Shown: positions 1 to 7,324 of the stretch, one piece after another | How the letters are laid out: every line of letters begins with the position of its first letter | Numbering within the stretch: the stretch's first letter is position 1 | Origin: Puniceicoccales bacterium | Lineage (GTDB): Bacteria > Verrucomicrobiota > Verrucomicrobiia > Opitutales > UBA953 | Length of the DNA stretch: 12,525 bases | NCBI GenBank assembly: GCA_031279675.1 | Contig: JAITIB010000013.1 | Coordinates: 1 to 12,525 of the forward strand | Direction of reading: 5' to 3' | Notes under the pieces: generated by a model | The model's database searches: none | Told to the model about the DNA's origin: nothing | What the model saw: only the letters and a program-made list of their open reading frames with translations | Made by a program: the position numbers and the translations under genes

Positions 1-2
1 GG

Positions 3-3000
3 GACAAGCAGCGCGCTTCGATGCTCTTGCTGGGGCACGGAATCGATGGGATGCGGGTGGCCTCCGAGGAAGAGGGGGCGCCGCCGAACTTCGTGGTGTT
101 CGATGAGAACGCCGTGGAAATTCAGAACCGCGTGGACTTCGCGGAGGAGGCTCAGGGCTCTCGCGGCGATCGGCTGTCCGAATCGGACAAGGCAGCGCGG
201 GCGCGGATGCTATCAGAGCGCGGAACGGAACGCATCAATGTTGTCCGATCCCCCGACAGGGTTCCCAGCCTCAACCAAAAGGAGGCAATAGCTTTTGCGA
301 AGAACGAGTTTTCCGGGAGGGGATTCGAAAATGCTGACACCGGTAAATCATTTTTCATCATGCCAGGAGGCATTGACAAAATGATTGGGCAAGGAAACAA
401 AGGGTTCACGCGTGAGCGCATTGCCGCCGTCTATCGGCTTCCGCAGCTGATCAAGAACGCCAAAGGTGTGTCCATGCCTGACGGGGGAGGCTCTCCCCGC
501 GTTGCGACAGCATACCATCTTTATGTCCCTTTCGAGTGGCGTGGCACGGTTTACCGAGTGCGCTTGTTGGCGAGGGAATTCAATGACTCTTCGTTGCCGG
601 ATGTCCATAGCTATCGAATTGAAGACATCGTAGTGGAGGGCGACGAGGCGGGAATTTCTGGAGAGCCACAGGTCGGCAGTCACACCGAAGCTGGTGGCGA
701 AAGGTATGATCCTCCCGCCTCGTCAGCTATGGCAGTCTCAGAACTCTTCAATGCTGACAAGCCGAAAATCAATTTTGCCGAGGAGGCGAATACTCCACCT
801 GTGTCTGGTTCTGGTGTGGTGTATAGGGGGGCGGACGGGAGTGTGACGCCTGTTGAGATGCACCATGGGGAAGGCTTTTCTGTTGTGGAGTTGCCGGAGA
901 TGGTGTCCCTGGCGCGGGAGCTGGGGGTTGCGCTCGGGGTCGGCAAGATGAAGAAGGGGACTCGGGGTGTGTTTAAGCCTGTCGGGGATGGGCAGATCCT
1001 GATCGGTCTGGATGTGTTCGAGAATCCCGCCCAGGCAGCCGCTACGCTGGCGCATGAGATCGGACATGCGATCGATTGGTTTGGCAAGCCTGGGAGCGAG
1101 GGACACAAAACGATGTCTCGAGGGAATTTGCTGGGTCGGCTGGCCGTGTTGCGCAATTTTCGTGGCACTGTGTTGCCGCGGCTGCCTGCGGATATGAATA
1201 GGCGGGCGATGTCGGAGGAAGAGCGGGAGGCCTTGCTCATGGAGGCTACACGGCGGACCAATAGTGCGCTCGGTGTGAGCGGGATGCCGGCTGTGGCTGA
1301 GGATCCGGCGGCGTGGTCGGCGTGGCAGGCGACACGTGCCAGAGAATATGCGCAGTTGGTCGATCGCGAGATGTCCAGTGGCGCGCTGGAAAAGTTGGCG
1401 ACGGTGAGGGATGAGCTCAAGGCGCTGTCCGCGTGGTGGCGTCCCTGGAATGAGGCGGCGGCTGGTGATAAGTTTCGCGCGTATCGGAATTCATCGCCCG
1501 AGCTCTACGCCGATGCGATCTCCGTCCTCTTCAACTCGCCCGGGGAGTTGCAGTTGCGGGCTCCGGTGTTTTGGGAGATGTTCCTGAATCACGCGTCGCG
1601 CAAGCCGGATGTGCTGAAGGCGATCAGCGACATCCAAAATCGATATTTTTCCGGGCGCTCCGGAGTGATGGAGGCCAGGAGTGAAGGGCTGCGGAAGGGG
1701 TTCGAGGCCGGGCGCGATGCGTTCCTCGGACACTGGCACAGGAGGCGGCAGAGCGAAGGGTTGCGCGAGCAGTTGGGGAGGTTCCTCGGCCAGCAGTGGA
1801 ATCGCTATCATCCGATAACCTCGCGTGCCGCTCGCGTGCCGGATGTGAAGGTGAGGGCTCAGCTGGATTTCTTCTTCGATGAGCATCCGTTGGGGGATTC
1901 GAAAGTGGCGTTGTGGCTTCATGATATGGACCGGGAGGTGATGAAGCCTCTGATCGAGAAAGGGCTGACGATGACTGACCTGTCGGAGTATCTCTTTTAC
2001 GCCCGTGTCGCCGGAGACCAGACGGGCGTGGCGCGTTCTGGCGGGCACACACCGGCGAGTGCTGCTGAGGGGATGGCGAGCTTGGTCGAGAGGCTGGAGC
2101 AGGGCGGCGCCGGGCGAGGCGCGGCGTTGGAGGCGGCGGCTGTCAGGGCGAGAGATTTATTCGACGCTGTCGTTGAGCGTGGTGTGGAGTCAGGGTTGTT
2201 TTCTGCGGCGAAGGTGGCTCAGTGGCAGGCGGAGAATGGGGCGTATGCGCCGTTCGCGGCGTTGTCGCACTTCAGGGAAGATGGGCGGATCTCAGCGGGG
2301 TTCGCTGCTGTCAAGGGTAACCTGGGCGATATCATTGAGCCCGGGGAGGCGTTGATTCTGAAGGCCGTGGCGATCATGAGGCGCGCGCAACTCAATGACG
2401 CGAAGCGCACTGCTGTGGATTTTCTCAGGGAATGGTTCCCGTCCGAGGCGACGCCGGTCAAGCTATCGTTCGGCGAGGGCGGGGAGGTTCTGCCAATGCG
2501 CAAACCCGCCGATCCGCGGCGCACTGGGGCCGTGATGGTATATAGAAAAGGCGCTCCTGAGGGGTATTACGTTCCGGCGGAAGTGTCCGGGATGTTCGAC
2601 CGTCTCTCACCAGCGCAGGCGAATGTGGTCATGGAATGGTCGCGTGCGATTTTCACCAATGTGTTCTATCCTGCCTTCGTCGGCTACAATCCGGGGTTCT
2701 TGTTGGCCACTGGTCCAGTGAGAGACATGGGCCGCGCAGGACTCAATGTACCCACATTCAAGGGGAAAATGCGTGTGGTAGGGGACATGATCTGGCGGAT
2801 TGCCAATGTTATCCCTAAGGTGCCCATGTCGGATTCTGCCCGGATAGCAAAGTCTCTCGTGGCGGGAGATTTTTCTGATCCGATGGTGCGCTGGGCGTTG
2901 GAGACAGGGGCTGTCCCGATGCCGCATGAGCTGTTCACTGCGAGGGGCCTTGCGGGGCTTCGGGCGGCGGCGGCAGGGCGCGATCCGGTACTCCAAAAGC

Positions 3001-4373
3001 TGATGGAGCAGTATCGTCTGCTTCCGCCTGGCGAGCGCGATGGATGGTGGTCAACGAAGATAGCGCCGACGCTGGTGGGGCGTGCGATCGGGGCCACTCT
3101 CGGATGGGTCCGGCGGAACGGGCAGGAGATGGAGGCGGTGGCGAAGATCTCTCCGTGGTTATATACCAAGAATAAGCTTGGGTGGGGTGAGCGAGACGCT
3201 GCGTATTTCGCTCGTAACTATGTGGGAGTTCCGAACACGTCGCGGTCAGGGTCTTTGATGCAGTTCACCAAGGGGCTCATCCCATTCATCGATGTGTTCG
3301 CGCGTGGGATCGGGGCGGACTTGGGCGAGCGGGCGGCTGGGTTCTCTCCGTTGTACGGAAGGAAGCTTAAGGGTCTGAGTGGGGATCGGGTCGAGTTCCG
3401 CTACAAGTCTATGCGCGAGCGCGCCAAGGCGGCGGCGGGGATGGGCGGGCATATCTTGAGATACCTTTCCTCGTATATTATGGGAATGGGCGGACTGTTG
3501 CTGATGCAGAAATCTGCCGAGGAAGGCGCATTTGGGCCGGACATCCAGAGGGCTTACGATCTTGTGCCCGGGCATGACAAGAAGAGTAGTTTCGTGTTTC
3601 CATTTCGGACTGTAGGAACCCCCGGAGTGGACGAAAAGGCGATGTATTTCCGGATCCCGATCGATGAGACCACGGCGTTGATAAATTCGCTGGTTCGTGG
3701 GTCGATCGACGTGTCGCAAGGCAAGGATGTTTCCGATGCCGGGCGAGAGGTGTTCGCTTTCGGGCGCGGGAATTTGCCTGGGTGGAATCCTGTGCTGAAG
3801 ATCGGGGGCGCGTGGATGGAGTATATGTCCGGACGCAATCCTGGGGATGATTTCCGGGGAGGCAACGTGATCTCGCGCTCGGCTCAAGATGCGCGCCCTG
3901 TGGCAGGGGGCTACGCGTTCCGTGAGATGTTGACCTGGTCAGCGGATCAGACGGGATATCCGTCGCTGGTGCCTGGGCTGAGGCTCTCCGGTGGCAATGT
4001 CGATTGGAGCATAGAGAAAACCCCGGTCGTGGGACGGCTGGTGAAGGTCTCGGGCAGGGGGATGGCCGAGAAGCAGGAGCGCGAGCAGGGGATCATCGAC
4101 GCGCAGTCCGCACGGGTGCGGGCGGAGTTCCGGGGGACAATCGTGGAGAGGGCACTTAGGGAGCGCGGGCTTATCCAGTCGCTGGACGGCGTGCGGGTTC
4201 GGAACGTTGATCAAAAGAAGCGGCTATACTGGCTGAATACGTGGAATAGTGTCAGATGGGAACCGGCGCGTGATGCGATGATCCGCGCGTATGAAGCAGG
4301 CGACCCTAATGAGGCTAACCGAATCAAGGAAAGCCTGATTGAAGGGAGTGAGTGGCTGTATAGGGACAGGTAG
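3..4373 (+). CDS. Large phage-type polyvalent protein (ART tail, metallopeptidase, LPD38-like region), 5' partial
   Basis: The frame is open to the left edge, so the ATG at 21 is probably internal; 1456 residues are visible. Residue numbers count from that ATG. Residues 2-34 (HGIDGMRV ... NFVVFDENAVEI) look like the end of an ADP-ribosyltransferase domain of polyvalent proteins. Residues about 80-210 resemble the LPD3/nuclease-like segment of such proteins (AIAFAKNEFSG ... TVYRVRLLARE ... YRIEDI). A zinc metallopeptidase follows: HEIGH at 345-349 with D352, and ELYADA at 494-499 as likely source of the third ligand. A long helical region contains EYLFYARVAGD and NGAYAPF, typical of phage injected or internal proteins. 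The C-terminal part has a hydrophobic stretch at 1145-1163, MYFRIP at 1208-1213 and FRGG at 1278-1281, as in LPD38. The family is known from phages and conjugative elements, where such proteins are thought to enter a new host with the DNA. Domain names are motif-based inference. Confidence 0.8.
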   Translation, partial: DKQRASMLLLGHGIDGMRVASEEEGAPPNFVVFDENAVEIQNRVDFAEEAQGSRGDRLSESDKAARARMLSERGTERINVVRSPDRVPSLNQKEAIAFAKNEFSGRGFENADTGKSFFIMPGGIDKMIGQGNKGFTRERIAAVYRLPQLIKNAKGVSMPDGGGSPRVATAYHLYVPFEWRGTVYRVRLLAREFNDSSLPDVHSYRIEDIVVEGDEAGISGEPQVGSHTEAGGERYDPPASSAMAVSELFNADKPKINFAEEANTPPVSGSGVVYRGADGSVTPVEMHHGEGFSVVELPEMVSLARELGVALGVGKMKKGTRGVFKPVGDGQILIGLDVFENPAQAAATLAHEIGHAIDWFGKPGSEGHKTMSRGNLLGRLAVLRNFRGTVLPRLPADMNRRAMSEEEREALLMEATRRTNSALGVSGMPAVAEDPAAWSAWQATRAREYAQLVDREMSSGALEKLATVRDELKALSAWWRPWNEAAAGDKFRAYRNSSPELYADAISVLFNSPGELQLRAPVFWEMFLNHASRKPDVLKAISDIQNRYFSGRSGVMEARSEGLRKGFEAGRDAFLGHWHRRRQSEGLREQLGRFLGQQWNRYHPITSRAARVPDVKVRAQLDFFFDEHPLGDSKVALWLHDMDREVMKPLIEKGLTMTDLSEYLFYARVAGDQTGVARSGGHTPASAAEGMASLVERLEQGGAGRGAALEAAAVRARDLFDAVVERGVESGLFSAAKVAQWQAENGAYAPFAALSHFREDGRISAGFAAVKGNLGDIIEPGEALILKAVAIMRRAQLNDAKRTAVDFLREWFPSEATPVKLSFGEGGEVLPMRKPADPRRTGAVMVYRKGAPEGYYVPAEVSGMFDRLSPAQANVVMEWSRAIFTNVFYPAFVGYNPGFLLATGPVRDMGRAGLNVPTFKGKMRVVGDMIWRIANVIPKVPMSDSARIAKSLVAGDFSDPMVRWALETGAVPMPHELFTARGLAGLRAAAAGRDPVLQKLMEQYRLLPPGERDGWWSTKIAPTLVGRAIGATLGWVRRNGQEMEAVAKISPWLYTKNKLGWGERDAAYFARNYVGVPNTSRSGSLMQFTKGLIPFIDVFARGIGADLGERAAGFSPLYGRKLKGLSGDRVEFRYKSMRERAKAAAGMGGHILRYLSSYIMGMGGLLLMQKSAEEGAFGPDIQRAYDLVPGHDKKSSFVFPFRTVGTPGVDEKAMYFRIPIDETTALINSLVRGSIDVSQGKDVSDAGREVFAFGRGNLPGWNPVLKIGGAWMEYMSGRNPGDDFRGGNVISRSAQDARPVAGGYAFREMLTWSADQTGYPSLVPGLRLSGGNVDWSIEKTPVVGRLVKVSGRGMAEKQEREQGIIDAQSARVRAEFRGTIVERALRERGLIQSLDGVRVRNVDQKKRLYWLNTWNSVRWEPARDAMIRAYEAGDPNEANRIKESLIEGSEWLYRDR

Positions 4374-4459
4374 TGTGTCCGGTGATCGTCAATGGGGGCT
4401 GCCTGTGATAGTGCGATTGTGCTTGCGCTCACGGGAGCGGGGCGGAGGTTTCTTGGAGA

Positions 4460-5386
4460 ATGATGAATACACTGAAGTGGTTGTTGGTCTCCTTGGGGTT
4501 GTGCGCGGTGGTAATCGGATGCGTAGTGTGCTGTGGGACATTTGCAGATCGCGTGCGGACAGCAGATCAGGTTGTGCCTCCTGAGCGGACGGTGGTTAAG
4601 TCGGTGCCAGTAAAACCGGTGGGTTCGAAGCCTGGTAAGGAGATCGACTATGTGAAGGAGTTCGGCGATCCGGAGCCTGGCGATTCCACGCCGGTAAAAC
4701 CGGTACCTTCGCGCAAGGTGAGCGTGGCGACCTTTGCTCTCATTGGTGCCCTTGCTGTGGGCACTGTAGGATTTGCAGTGTATGGACTGCGCAGATCGAG
4801 GCGTGTTTTCCGTGATGGGTTTGCATCATTGATCAGGTGGGGACGTTTCACGGTCTCAAAGGTAAACTGGGGTATTGTCGCGCGCGCTGTGTGTGGGATG
4901 ATTATAGGTGGATGCATCTTCGGCGCTGGCTGTTGGTGGATCCGGGAGGCTTCCAAGGCGGCGATGGTCGGGCAAAAACATGGGCTGTTTGTGGTACGCT
5001 GGGACTATGATCTGGATACGAGGAAGATTGTCCGGAACCTGGCACTGGTCGGTGTCCTCTTGGGCGGCACTGTGGGGCTGTCCGTGTATGGGTTCCGCCG
5101 CAAAACCTCCCACGCCTCACGGATGATGGCTCACGTCGCGTGGCGGGCGATCGGCCTCACCGTTCGGGTGCGGTGGCTGCGGAGGGCGCCTATCAGCACT
5201 ATTACAACTTCGCCCGGAAAAACCGCTCGCGCGCCAACAAGGCCCCGGTTGAGTTGCTCTGCGAAAAGGCACCCACGCCTTCTCGACTCACAAATGGGTC
5301 AACTTCTGTCTGGCCCGTCCTGTCGCATAGTTCGGGTTCAATTGGCTTGTCGTGTCCGTCCATCGCGGCGCAGTTTTGGCGGATGA
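4460..5386 (+). CDS. Multi-pass membrane protein with duplicated two-helix unit; C-terminus probably aberrant
   Basis: The family is not recognised. GGAGG at 4444-4448 and GGAG at 4455-4458 precede tandem ATGs at 4460 and 4463, the only clear ribosome binding site seen in the window. Four hydrophobic segments lie near residues 5-25, 88-110, 138-160 and 193-212. The second and fourth are homologous: residues 93-112 and 195-214 match at 13 of 20 positions, sharing GTVG, VYG and RR. The first loop is rich in Pro, Val and Lys and repeats PVKPV at about residues 50 and 78. It starts 86 bases after the polyvalent gene on the same strand and shares its G-rich style, so it probably belongs to the same element. 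Beyond about residue 225-240 the product becomes Arg/Ser-rich, while another frame carries a transposase-like remnant. The true C-terminus was therefore probably lost at a junction. A holin-like or injection-pore role is possible but unsupported. Confidence 0.6.
   Translation: MMNTLKWLLVSLGLCAVVIGCVVCCGTFADRVRTADQVVPPERTVVKSVPVKPVGSKPGKEIDYVKEFGDPEPGDSTPVKPVPSRKVSVATFALIGALAVGTVGFAVYGLRRSRRVFRDGFASLIRWGRFTVSKVNWGIVARAVCGMIIGGCIFGAGCWWIREASKAAMVGQKHGLFVVRWDYDLDTRKIVRNLALVGVLLGGTVGLSVYGFRRKTSHASRMMAHVAWRAIGLTVRVRWLRRAPISTITTSPGKTARAPTRPRLSCSAKRHPRLLDSQMGQLLSGPSCRIVRVQLACRVRPSRRSFGG
5176..5284 (+). pseudogene. Remnant resembling the C-terminus of a DDE transposase/integrase
   Basis: Read in the frame of the downstream hydrolase, this stretch encodes YQHYYNFARKN followed by KAPVELLCEKAPT. 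The order Y-N-x-x-R, about ten residues, then K-x-P-x-x-L is typical of the tail of DDE transposases and integrase-core proteins. No catalytic domain lies upstream: the frame is taken over by the membrane protein about 50 codons earlier. I read it as a decayed fragment at the edge of the mobile region. It overlaps the doubtful C-terminus of the membrane-protein ORF in another frame. The match is short, and chance is a real alternative. Confidence 0.35.
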
Positions 5387-6168
5387 ATTTTCGTTTTCAC
5401 ATCCTTGGGAGCAGCAGCTCGGGAAATTGCGCGCTGCTGGTCACGCCGCGTTCGCGTGTGTTGATTGACGCGGGGTTTTCGGCGCGGCGCATCAAGCAGG
5501 CGTTGAACAAGCTCGGGGAGGATGTCGCAAACATTGACGCGGTTTTCATCACGCACGAGCACTGCGACCACATTGAGGGCATCCCGGGGCTGGCGCGCGG
5601 GGAGCGGATTGTTTTTTTCGCAAACAGCGAAACGGCGCGCGCGGTGCTCGCAACATGCGCCGGGGCGCGCCCGCGGTGGAGGATTTTCGAGACGGGGAGC
5701 TCCTTTGTTTTCCAGGACATTGCGGTGAGCGCGTTTTCGATCCCGCACGATGCGGCTGACCCGGTTGGATACACGTTCACGGTGGAAGACAACGCCACCG
5801 TGCGGACGCTGGCGTGGGTGACGGACTTGGGACATGTGCCGCAACTTGTCCGCGAAAAAATCCGATCTGCCGACTGTCTGGTGCTGGAGTCAAATTATGA
5901 CGCGGGTTTGCTTGAGAAATCCCCGCGCCCGCCGAGCCTCAAGCAACGCATCCGGGGGCGGCACGGACATTTGTCCAACGAGCTCGCGCAGGAATTGTTG
6001 ATGACGCTGGACAGCGCGCGGCTGCGCCATGTGTTTCTGGCGCACCTGAGCCGGGAGTGCAACTCGCCGGCGCTTGTGGAGGCCGCGCTCGCCCCCGTGC
6101 GGGCGTTGCGCGCGGACTGCCGCTTCACCGTTGTTCCGCCGGACGCCGCCGCGCCGCTTTCCCTTTGA
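5383..6168 (+). CDS. MBL-fold metallo-hydrolase, YycJ/WalJ (VicX)-like
   Basis: The product is a 261-residue metallo-beta-lactamase-fold hydrolase. It begins FHILGSSSSGN, as family members usually do, which fixes the start at 5383 rather than at the GTG at 5140. The metal motif HEHCDH (residues 58-63) gives HxHxDH. IPHDA with H122, TDLG with D148, and a C-terminal HLSRECN also match the family. YycJ/WalJ proteins are thought to be cytoplasmic nucleases or phosphodiesterases; in Firmicutes they sit with the WalRK system and affect DNA repair and cell-wall phenotypes. No such partners are near here. No Shine-Dalgarno sequence precedes the start. The ATG overlaps the TGA of the upstream membrane-protein ORF (ATGA), probably by chance after rearrangement. 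It ends just before a bidirectional terminator shared with the converging minus-strand genes. Confidence 0.88.
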   Translation: MNFRFHILGSSSSGNCALLVTPRSRVLIDAGFSARRIKQALNKLGEDVANIDAVFITHEHCDHIEGIPGLARGERIVFFANSETARAVLATCAGARPRWRIFETGSSFVFQDIAVSAFSIPHDAADPVGYTFTVEDNATVRTLAWVTDLGHVPQLVREKIRSADCLVLESNYDAGLLEKSPRPPSLKQRIRGRHGHLSNELAQELLMTLDSARLRHVFLAHLSRECNSPALVEAALAPVRALRADCRFTVVPPDAAAPLSL

Positions 6169-6185
6169 GGCGGCGGGCATCAAAC

Positions 6186-6221
6186 AAAAATTCCCGCTTC
6201 GTCAGGAATCGGGAATTTTTT
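6186..6221. terminator. Bidirectional intrinsic terminator
   Basis: An 11-base stem (AAAAATTCCCG at 6186-6196 with CGGGAATTTTT at 6210-6220) encloses a 13-base loop. A T-run follows on the plus strand, and TTTTTGTTTG on the minus strand. It lies between the stop of the MBL hydrolase (+) and the 3' end of tRNA-Gly (-), so it can end both converging transcripts. Confidence 0.85.
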
Positions 6222-6226
6222 GGAAA

Positions 6227-6302
6227 TGGAGCGGGCGAACGGGTTCGAACCGTCAACATCCACCTTGGCAAGGTGGTACTCTACCAATTGAGCTACGCCC
6301 GC
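6227..6302 (-). tRNA. tRNA-Gly (GCC), with encoded CCA
   Basis: On the minus strand the acceptor stem GCGGGCG pairs with CGCCCGC, followed by T and an encoded CCA. The D-arm is GCTC-AATTGGTA-GAGT. The anticodon stem-loop is CCACC-TTGCCAA-GGTGG, with anticodon GCC reading GGC glycine codons. The T-arm is GACGG-TTCGAAC-CCGTT. All stems close with only G-T wobbles. It lies 38 bases after the stop of the PstS-like gene on the same strand and just before the terminator, so it may be read through from lysS or from its own promoter. Confidence 0.97.
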
Positions 6303-6340
6303 GGTTAAACAAAGAAAAGAACAGGGCGCACACTGCCGGT

Positions 6341-7249
6341 TCAGGGCAGGCTGTCAAGCCTCCGGAGAAAATTCATGCGCAAATTTTTCGGAGCCGCCAC
6401 AAAGCCCAGTTTTGGCAGGGAATCCGCCAACGCATCCCCCAGCACCACGGGCAGGAGCGGCTTGACTTTGGCGGCGTTTTTCCTGGCGAAGACCAAATAC
6501 ACGGGGATCGCCAGCGGGTAGTCGCCGTTATAAAGGTTGCTCGCCGTGGGCATGTAGGCGTTGGTGGTCCCGGGAAGGAGCAACGGAAGGACGCGCACAC
6601 GGTCGCCGTCCGGCGGCACGGACAGGATGCCGATGCCATTGGGCGTCGTGCTCACCGTTTCCTCCGCGGTGGCGTCATCGGGACGGAAGGCAACGGTGCT
6701 TTTGAATTCGTTGTTCTGGAGCACACGGTTGCGAAAAAGGGGGACAACGACACCGAGGTCATAGCGCGTCAAAACGGGGAACACCGGCATGTCCACGCCG
6801 CTTGCGCTCACCGGGGCGTCGCGCCAGTGCTGGATTTTCGAACGCTGCAACTCGCCGTAAATCGCGGCAAGGGAGGAAAGATCCATGTGTGGCAGCCGGT
6901 TGGCCTTGTTCACGACAACGACGAGCGTCTGGTAGGCGATCGGAACGGCCTCCCATTCGCCCTTGGTGATTTCGGGGATTTTTGCCTTGTCGGGAAGCAG
7001 GAGCAACGCGGCGTCGGCAGTGCCGTTGCGCAAATGCTTTTCGCCCATGAGACTTCCGTCCAACAACAACCGGAGCCCGCCTGGAATGGCGGCGGATTGC
7101 TTTTGCAAGGCCTCGGCACCCCCGCCCACGAGCAGGTCGGATCCGGCAAGCGTGGCGGCAGCCGCGGTCGGGAACGGGACAAACAATATCAACGCGGCAC
7201 ACACGATGGCATGCAAGTGTCGCAATGCGGTAAAGCGGCATTTTCTCAT
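6341..7249 (-). CDS. Secreted PstS-like substrate-binding protein (orphan)
   Basis: The 302-residue product has an N-terminal signal peptide: a basic start, a hydrophobic core around residues 14-26, and likely cleavage after AAAA near 32. The mature part follows the layout of PstS-type periplasmic binding proteins: LVGGG near the start, a hinge strand ending VVVVNKAN, SLAAIYGEL where PstS has its 'IF-G' segment, and a C-terminal NGDYPLAIPVYLVF with PKLGFV. The DGSGT-type phosphate-binding loop is not recognisable, so the ligand need not be phosphate. No permease or ATPase gene is next to it. It follows lysS by 75 bases on the same strand and precedes tRNA-Gly, suggesting a shared transcript. 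No Shine-Dalgarno sequence precedes the ATG. A stand-alone phosphate-binding-like envelope protein is the best guess. Confidence 0.75.
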   Translation of the reverse strand: MRKCRFTALRHLHAIVCAALILFVPFPTAAAATLAGSDLLVGGGAEALQKQSAAIPGGLRLLLDGSLMGEKHLRNGTADAALLLLPDKAKIPEITKGEWEAVPIAYQTLVVVVNKANRLPHMDLSSLAAIYGELQRSKIQHWRDAPVSASGVDMPVFPVLTRYDLGVVVPLFRNRVLQNNEFKSTVAFRPDDATAEETVSTTPNGIGILSVPPDGDRVRVLPLLLPGTTNAYMPTASNLYNGDYPLAIPVYLVFARKNAAKVKPLLPVVLGDALADSLPKLGFVAAPKNLRMNFLRRLDSLP

Positions 7250-7277
7250 GACGGCGCGAGGAAAGGTTTTCCGCCCG

Positions 7278-7308
7278 CGGGGCGCAAGCCCCGGCTTTGG
7301 ATCGGGGC
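7278..7308 (-). other. Intercistronic stem-loops that exclude each other
   Basis: Three 6-base arms lie between lysS and the PstS-like gene. In minus-strand order they are GCCCCG (7308-7303), CGGGGC (7293-7288) and GCCCCG (7283-7278). The middle arm can pair with either neighbour: a 9-base loop upstream or a 4-base loop downstream. No U-run follows, so neither form is a classic terminator. It could shape translation or mRNA stability of the downstream gene, or be GC-rich chance. Confidence 0.3.
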
Positions 7309-7324
7309 GCGATTTTTCGGACGG

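Noticed and set aside
4339..4584. An 81-codon plus-strand frame between the polyvalent and membrane-protein genes
   Set aside because: It overlaps the ends of both neighbours in another frame and lacks a ribosome binding site and protein-like composition.
5329..5345. GTTCGGGTTCAATTGG resembling a tRNA T-arm, a possible attachment site
   Set aside because: The flanks do not pair to form a T-stem or acceptor stem, and no other tRNA arm is present.
5140..5382. An N-terminal extension of the MBL hydrolase from a GTG at 5140
   Set aside because: Family members begin at the FHILGSSSSGN strand; the extra 81 residues resemble a transposase remnant, not an MBL domain.
6352..6357. A perfect TTGACA (minus strand) upstream of tRNA-Gly as a -35 box
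   Set aside because: At 17 bases spacing the -10 position reads AGTGTG, a poor match, and the hexamer encodes part of the PstS-like C-terminus.
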